Positions 59,668 to 64,000 of a stretch of 64,000 nucleotides of DNA are shown piece by piece; positions within the stretch are counted from its first letter, which is position 1; each line of letters opens with the position of its first letter. The notes beneath the pieces are model-generated. The model saw only the letters and a program-made list of their open reading frames with translations, had not been told where the DNA came from and did no database searches. Origin of the DNA: Solimonas sp040066175 (GTDB lineage: Bacteria > Pseudomonadota > Gammaproteobacteria > Nevskiales > Nevskiaceae); the NCBI RefSeq assembly GCF_040066175.1, contig NZ_JBEAAM010000018.1, positions 1 to 64,000 on the forward strand, given 5' to 3'. Both the position numbers and the translations under genes were made by a program.

Positions 59668-60735
59668 ATGCGCCTGCCGCCCCAACATCCACTGCGACCT
59701 GCCCTGCCGCCCGACTGGCCCGAACCCGAAGCGCTCGGCTTCGGCCAGTATCTCGGCCCTTATCTCGCCGAAGCACAGCACCGCGACGACGGCGGCTGGG
59801 CCGCGCCGAGCCTGACGCCGCGCACCGCCGCGCCGGTCGCGGTCGCCTGCGGCGCGGTGCAGTACGGGCTGTCCGTCTTCGAGGGCCTCAAGGCCTTCCG
59901 TGCCGCCGATGGTTCGATCCACCTGTTCCGGCCGCTCGCGCACGCGCGTCGTCTGCAGGCCAGCGCGCGCCGGCTCGGGCTGCCCGAGCCGCCGGAGGAA
60001 CTGTTCCTGCTGCTGTGCCGGCTCGCCGTCGAGGTGCATGCCGAGTACGTGCCGCCGCACGGGCGAGGCTCGCTGTACCTGCGGCCGACGCTGTTCGCCG
60101 ACGAGGAGGGCCTGGGCCTGCGCCCGGCGACGCGGCATCGTCTGAGCATCGCCGTCACCGCGTGCAGCGACCCGCCGCTCAAGGCGCTGCGGCTGTGGGC
60201 CGAGCCGGAACTGATCCGCGCCGCGCCTGGTGGCCTGGGCGCGGCCAAGACCGGCGCGAACTACGCGGCCGGCCTCGGCGGCCTGCGCCGCGCGCAGGCA
60301 CGCGGCTACGACGACGTGGTCTGGCTCGACGCCTTCACGCACACGCAGCTCGGCGAAGCCGGCACGATGAACCTGTTCGTGCAGATCGGCGACGAGGTGG
60401 TGACGCCGCCGCTGGACGGCACCATCCTCGCCGGTGTGACCCGCGACTGCGTGATCCAGCTGTTGCGCGAAGGGGGCGTGCGCGTGACCGAGATGGCGCT
60501 CGGACTCGACGATCTGGCCGCGGCCGAATCCGCCGGACTGCTCGGCACGGCCTTCGGCACCGGCACGGCGGCACGCATCGCGCGCATCGTCTCGATCGGC
60601 GACGGCGTCCGCGAGATCCGCTTCCGCGATACGGTGCTGGCCGCGTCGCTGGCGGCGGAACTCAAGAGCATCCAGTCCGGCGACACGGCACGCCACGCGG
60701 CGTGGCGGGAGACGGTGAGTATCTCGACCGGCTGA
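59668..60735 (+). CDS. ilvE: Branched-chain amino-acid aminotransferase
   Basis: PLP enzyme that makes Val, Ile and Leu from their keto acids. 355 residues from ATG 59668. The family's BCAT motifs are present: YGLSVFEGLKAFR, GRGSLYLRPTLFADE, catalytic Lys in GLGAAKTGANYAAGL, GEAGTMNLFVQIGD and LDGTILAGVTRDCVIQLL. The 355-residue length and the GLGAAK-GANYA pattern are those of the BCAT type II (IlvE of Actinobacteria/Xanthomonas style) rather than the short E. coli type. Lies 35 bp after the TPP-like gene under the same attenuator. Confidence 0.95.
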   Translation: MRLPPQHPLRPALPPDWPEPEALGFGQYLGPYLAEAQHRDDGGWAAPSLTPRTAAPVAVACGAVQYGLSVFEGLKAFRAADGSIHLFRPLAHARRLQASARRLGLPEPPEELFLLLCRLAVEVHAEYVPPHGRGSLYLRPTLFADEEGLGLRPATRHRLSIAVTACSDPPLKALRLWAEPELIRAAPGGLGAAKTGANYAAGLGGLRRAQARGYDDVVWLDAFTHTQLGEAGTMNLFVQIGDEVVTPPLDGTILAGVTRDCVIQLLREGGVRVTEMALGLDDLAAAESAGLLGTAFGTGTAARIARIVSIGDGVREIRFRDTVLAASLAAELKSIQSGDTARHAAWRETVSISTG

Positions 60736-60762
60736 TGGCGGGCGCGCCGGACCGATGCCCGC

Positions 60763-62862
60763 TCAAGGACGGAGCAGCAGATGCTCGATCGGCTCGGGGC
60801 GATGGAAGTGAAAGCCCTGCGCCATGCCGATGCCTTTCTCGGCGATGAGCCGCCGTCCGGCTTCGTTCTCGACGCCCTCGGCGATCGCGCTGATCTTGAG
60901 ACACTGCGACAGGCGCGCGACCAGCGACACGACGGTTTCGTTGATCGGATCGTGCGGCAGGTTGCGCGTGAAGTCGTTGGCGATCTTCAGGCCATCGACA
61001 TGCAGGTCGCGCAGGTAATCGAAGGACATGTACCCCGAGCCGAAGTCATCGATCAGCACCCGCAGGCCGTGGGAGCGCAGCAGGTCGATGCCCTGGCGCG
61101 TGTTCGCCCAGTTCGACGGCGCGGCCGACTCGGTGATCTCGAAACAGATGCGGTCGCGGAGCATGCGGTCGGCGCCGATCTGCTCGGCGATCACGCGGTG
61201 GAAGCGCGGGTCCGACATCGACAGGCCGGACACGTTCACGGTGAGGAACCACTCCGGGGGCAGCGCGCCGGCCGCGCCCCGGATCAGACGCACGGCGCGC
61301 GCGAGCATCCAGCCGTCGAGACGCGTGATCAGGTCATGGCGTTCCGCGACCTTGAGCACGCGCTCCGGCAACATCGCCTCGCCGTCCGGCAGTGCCATGC
61401 GCAGCAGCAGCTCGGCGCCGACCGGACGCCCGGTGCCGACATCGACGATCTTCTGCGCATAGACGCACAGACGGTCCTCGTCGATCGCACGCTGCAACTC
61501 GTGCAAGGCGTCGAACTCGGCCGAAGCCGCGACTCCCGCGATCACGCTGTCGCTGTACACGCAGGCGCGGTTGCGACCGGTGCGCTTGGCCACGTAGCAG
61601 GCCGTGTCGGCCATGCGCAGCAGGTCGGCCACCGATGCCGTCGGCGATCCCGCCGCCACGCCGATGCTCAGGCCGAGCTGGAACAGCGCACCGTCGCGGC
61701 GGAAGCGGAACGCGTCCACCGCGTCGATCAGCTTGTTGGCGATCTTCTCGGCATCGTCGATGCTGCAATCCATCAGGATCACGCCGAACTCGTCGCCGCC
61801 CAGGCGCGCGAAGGTGTCGGTCGCACGCAGCACCGAACGCATGCGGATCGTCAGCGCACGCAGCAGATCGTCGCCGACCGCGTGTCCGGCGGTGTCGTTG
61901 ACCACCTTGAAGCGGTCCAGATCGAGATACAGCAGGCACCAGGCATCGCCGTGGCGCGCGGAACGGAACCGCAGGCTCTCGACCTGCCGCTCGAAACCGA
62001 CGCGGTTGAGCAGGCCGGTCAGCGCGTCGTGCGTCGCCTGGTGCTCGAAGGCCCGCGTCAGCGCCCGCGCCTGCGTGACGTCATGCAGGGTCAGCGTGTA
62101 GCCGGCGGTCTCGCCATCGGCCTGACGCAGCGGCGCCAGCACGTACTCGACGACCAGCGGCGGCGAGTCGGGCCGGCACAGGCGCGCGCTGCCCTGCAGG
62201 AAGGACGATGGTCCGCGATCCGCGGACAGCAGACGGATCGGCTGCTCGCCGTCCTCCTCGCGCAGATCGAGCAGCTCGCCGAGCGCGCAGCCGATGCCGG
62301 CGGCCGACGGCATCCGCAGCAGCCTTTCGGCGACCGGATTGGCGAACTCGACGGCTCCGTCGCCGTCGAGGATCAGCACCGCGTCGTTGATCGACGACAG
62401 CGCGACCTCCAGACGCGCCTTCTCCGCCTGCAGGGCCTGGTGGAGCCGCAGCCGCTCGGAAATGTCCTGGATCTGGCCGATCAGATAGAGCGGTTCGCCG
62501 GCACCGTCGCGCACCAGCGACACGTCCAGCTGCGCATGCACGGCACGTCCATCCTTGCGGACGTAGCGCTTGGCCAGGCGATAGTGCGAGATCTCGCCGG
62601 CCAGCAGGCGGCGCGCCTGCTCGGCGCTGGCCGGCAGATCGTCGGGGTGGGTGACGTCCTCGAAGCCGCGACTCAGCAGCTCGTCGCGCGAGTATCCAAG
62701 GATCGCGCACAGGGCGTCGTTGACCTCGAGCCAGCGCCCCTCGGGCGAGACGAGCGCCATGCCGATCGGCGCCTCGTCGAACGTCAGGCGGAACAGCGCG
62801 GCATCATCTGCGCCCGCGCCGGAACGCAGGCCGCCTGCCGCCCGCTGAAGGCCCTCCTTCAT
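60763..62862 (-). CDS. PAS-PAS-GGDEF-EAL cyclic-di-GMP protein
   Basis: 699 residues from ATG 62862 (MKEGLQRAAGG; AGGA upstream). PAS1 (about 22-140, APIGMALVSPEGRWLEVNDALCAILGYSRDEL and HPDDLP), PAS2 (about 155-270), GGDEF (FARLGGDEFGVILMD, intact; RATD inhibitory site five residues before) and EAL. The EAL signature itself is ELLLR, which still fits E-x-L-x-R; NVSGLSM, FEITES, IDDFGSGYMSFDYL and AEGVEN are retained, but the usual LKID reads LKIAND. Hydrolysis is likely but less certain than in the other protein. No membrane segment. A longer open frame upstream of 62862 is not supported. Confidence 0.92.
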   Translation of the reverse strand: MKEGLQRAAGGLRSGAGADDAALFRLTFDEAPIGMALVSPEGRWLEVNDALCAILGYSRDELLSRGFEDVTHPDDLPASAEQARRLLAGEISHYRLAKRYVRKDGRAVHAQLDVSLVRDGAGEPLYLIGQIQDISERLRLHQALQAEKARLEVALSSINDAVLILDGDGAVEFANPVAERLLRMPSAAGIGCALGELLDLREEDGEQPIRLLSADRGPSSFLQGSARLCRPDSPPLVVEYVLAPLRQADGETAGYTLTLHDVTQARALTRAFEHQATHDALTGLLNRVGFERQVESLRFRSARHGDAWCLLYLDLDRFKVVNDTAGHAVGDDLLRALTIRMRSVLRATDTFARLGGDEFGVILMDCSIDDAEKIANKLIDAVDAFRFRRDGALFQLGLSIGVAAGSPTASVADLLRMADTACYVAKRTGRNRACVYSDSVIAGVAASAEFDALHELQRAIDEDRLCVYAQKIVDVGTGRPVGAELLLRMALPDGEAMLPERVLKVAERHDLITRLDGWMLARAVRLIRGAAGALPPEWFLTVNVSGLSMSDPRFHRVIAEQIGADRMLRDRICFEITESAAPSNWANTRQGIDLLRSHGLRVLIDDFGSGYMSFDYLRDLHVDGLKIANDFTRNLPHDPINETVVSLVARLSQCLKISAIAEGVENEAGRRLIAEKGIGMAQGFHFHRPEPIEHLLLRP

Positions 62863-62975
62863 TCCTGGCCATCCCTTGCGCACGCACCTGCATCGAGCAT
62901 GCGCCGACCCTTCGGCAAACAAGGGGCGCAGGGTGCGAACGCGCCCCTTCGCCGGATGAGTGGCAAGGCCATGGT

Positions 62976-63986
62976 CTAGGCCGTGTCTGCGGCGACTGCC
63001 GCATCGAGGTAGTCGGCGAAGCGCCGTTCCAGCCAGCAGTAGGGCCGGCCGCGCGCGTCGGCGGCGACGAAACCCACGTGCCCGCCGCGCCGCGAGACCT
63101 CCAGCTGCACCCAGGGCGAGAGCCGGTCCGGTCCGGGCAGGATCTGCGGGATCATGAACGGATCGTCCCGGGCGTTGACGATCAGCGTCGGCCGCCGGAT
63201 CGACTTCAGGTACTGGCCGCAGGCGCAGCGCGCGTAGTAGTCGCGCGCATCGGCAAAGCCGTTCATCGGCGCCGTGTAGGCATCGTCGAACTCGAAGAAG
63301 TCGCGCGCGCGCAGTGCACGCCCCAGATCGACGCCCGCAGGTACCGGCACCGCCGCGCTCTTGCGTCGCACGATGGCGGCCAGATCCTTGAGCAGCTTGC
63401 GCTGATAGATGCGTGCCGAACCGGTGCGCAGCTTCTCCGCGCAGGGTTCGAGCAGGAACGGCGCGCAACCCGCCGCCGCCGCCGCGACCGGCGCGGCATC
63501 GCCTTCCTCGCCCAGCGCCTTGAGCAGGACGTTGGCGCCGAGCGACCAGCCGACGGCGGCCAGGCGCACGCCGGGCTCGCGCTCCCGCAGCACGCGCCAG
63601 AGATACCGCAGATCGCCGGTATCCCCGTGGTGGTAGCAGCGCGCGTGACGATTGGGTTCGTCGCCGCCGCCGCGCAGTTGCAGGATCACGGTGCGCCAGC
63701 CGCGCCGGATCAGCTGCCGCGCGAGCCCGCGCAGGTACTTGGACTGGAAGCCGCCGGTCAGGCCGTGGACCAGCACCGCGATGCGCGTGCCGTGCTCGGG
63801 ACCGCTCCAGCCCAGATCGACGAAATCGCCGTCCGGCAGATCGAGCCGTTCGATACGCAGATCGAGCCGCGGCAGCGGCCGCAGCAGCGACGGCACGATG
63901 GTCTGCGCGTGCGGGCCACGCATCCACGGATGCGGTCGGAAGTCCGCATCGATCACTTGTCCATGTGCACGTTCGGGCGCCTGCAT
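62976..63986 (-). CDS. yheT: YheT-like alpha/beta hydrolase
   Basis: 336 residues from ATG 63986, preceded by GGAGACAGGG. UPF0017/YheT family: RGPHAQTIVPSLLR, LVHGLTGGFQSKYLRGLARQL, RGGGDEPNRHARCYHHGDTGDLRYL, nucleophile AAVGWSLGANVLLKALGEEG, acid in NARDDPFM and His in GGHVGFVA. In E. coli the homologue is an uncharacterised esterase. It lies beyond the second GGDEF-EAL gene on the same strand; the 113 bp in between hold no clear feature. The window ends 14 bp past its start. Confidence 0.93.
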   Translation of the reverse strand: MQAPERAHGQVIDADFRPHPWMRGPHAQTIVPSLLRPLPRLDLRIERLDLPDGDFVDLGWSGPEHGTRIAVLVHGLTGGFQSKYLRGLARQLIRRGWRTVILQLRGGGDEPNRHARCYHHGDTGDLRYLWRVLREREPGVRLAAVGWSLGANVLLKALGEEGDAAPVAAAAAGCAPFLLEPCAEKLRTGSARIYQRKLLKDLAAIVRRKSAAVPVPAGVDLGRALRARDFFEFDDAYTAPMNGFADARDYYARCACGQYLKSIRRPTLIVNARDDPFMIPQILPGPDRLSPWVQLEVSRRGGHVGFVAADARGRPYCWLERRFADYLDAAVAADTA

Positions 63987-64000
63987 CCCTGTCTCCCGAC

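Noticed and set aside
62863..63927. Extension of the second GGDEF-EAL reading frame upstream to 63927
   Set aside because: The extra residues are Arg/Ala-rich and antisense-like in composition. They overlap yheT in another frame, whereas ATG 62862 has a Shine-Dalgarno and begins just before the PAS domain.

Overview
The window is a gene-dense, very GC-rich (about two thirds G+C by eye) stretch of a gammaproteobacterial chromosome. Several neighbourhoods are conserved in Gammaproteobacteria: rhlB divergent from trxA-rho, yrfG divergent from cysQ, radC divergent from coaBC-dut-argB, pyrE next to xth, rpmB-rpmG, and birA-coaX. The methionine-salvage trio mtnB-mtnD-mtnC, a WS/DGAT-type acyltransferase, many GGDEF-EAL and alpha/beta-hydrolase genes and the base composition point to the Xanthomonadales (Lysobacterales) / Nevskiales part of the class. 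The genus cannot be fixed from this sequence alone. I saw no rRNA or tRNA gene, insertion sequence, prophage or CRISPR array, and no gene-free stretch longer than 300 bases.

Layout. 0.1-9 kb (minus strand): hrpB helicase, an orphan TadG-like protein, then coaX, birA, plsY and an M61 peptidase packed as an operon. 9-17.5 kb: a TonB-dependent receptor, a DUF4197 lipoprotein and an exported PHP-type phosphoesterase on the minus strand; two overlapping alpha/beta hydrolases (one strikingly like animal MEST), a Ser/Thr kinase fused to a cyclic-nucleotide-binding domain and a glycine-zipper lipoprotein on the plus strand. 17.6-24.5 kb: purD, rho, trxA, rhlB, yrfG, cysQ and a VanY-type peptidase. 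24.5-31.6 kb (mainly minus): mtnC, mtnD, mtnB, mgtE, rpmG, rpmB, dodecin (plus), slipin, nfeD, radC. 31.7-38 kb: coaBC, dut, argB, a DUF4124 protein, pyrE, xth and an AmpG-like transporter. 38-44.4 kb: an MFS/hydrolase pair, a sirtuin overlapping a wax-ester/triacylglycerol synthase, and divergently a retinol-saturase/carotene-isomerase-like flavoprotein with a flavodoxin. 44.4-50.2 kb: an outer-membrane barrel protein, a SET-domain methyltransferase, an acyltransferase, an OmpR/EnvZ-type two-component pair with a divergent periplasmic protein, a cold-shock protein and a Bem46-like hydrolase. 50.4-64 kb: rdgC, a histidine phosphatase, two short-chain dehydrogenases, two GGDEF-EAL proteins, a DNA deoxyinosine glycosylase, glyoxalase I, a fatty-acid-hydroxylase-superfamily protein, an attenuator-controlled TPP-enzyme-like gene plus ilvE, and yheT.

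The best candidate for something undescribed is at 58.16-60.74 kb. A good sigma-70 promoter is followed by a 21-codon leader peptide rich in Val/Ile/Leu, a possible antiterminator and a perfect intrinsic terminator. This looks like a branched-chain amino-acid attenuator. The genes behind it are a shortened acetolactate-synthase-like protein with a degenerate TPP/metal motif, and a branched-chain aminotransferase. A second, window-wide signal is a recurrent -10-like hexamer placed 6-7 nt before a start codon (nfeD, coaBC, the PHP gene, a hydrolase, the histidine kinase, the DUF4124 gene, the Bem46-like gene), which suggests frequent leaderless transcription.
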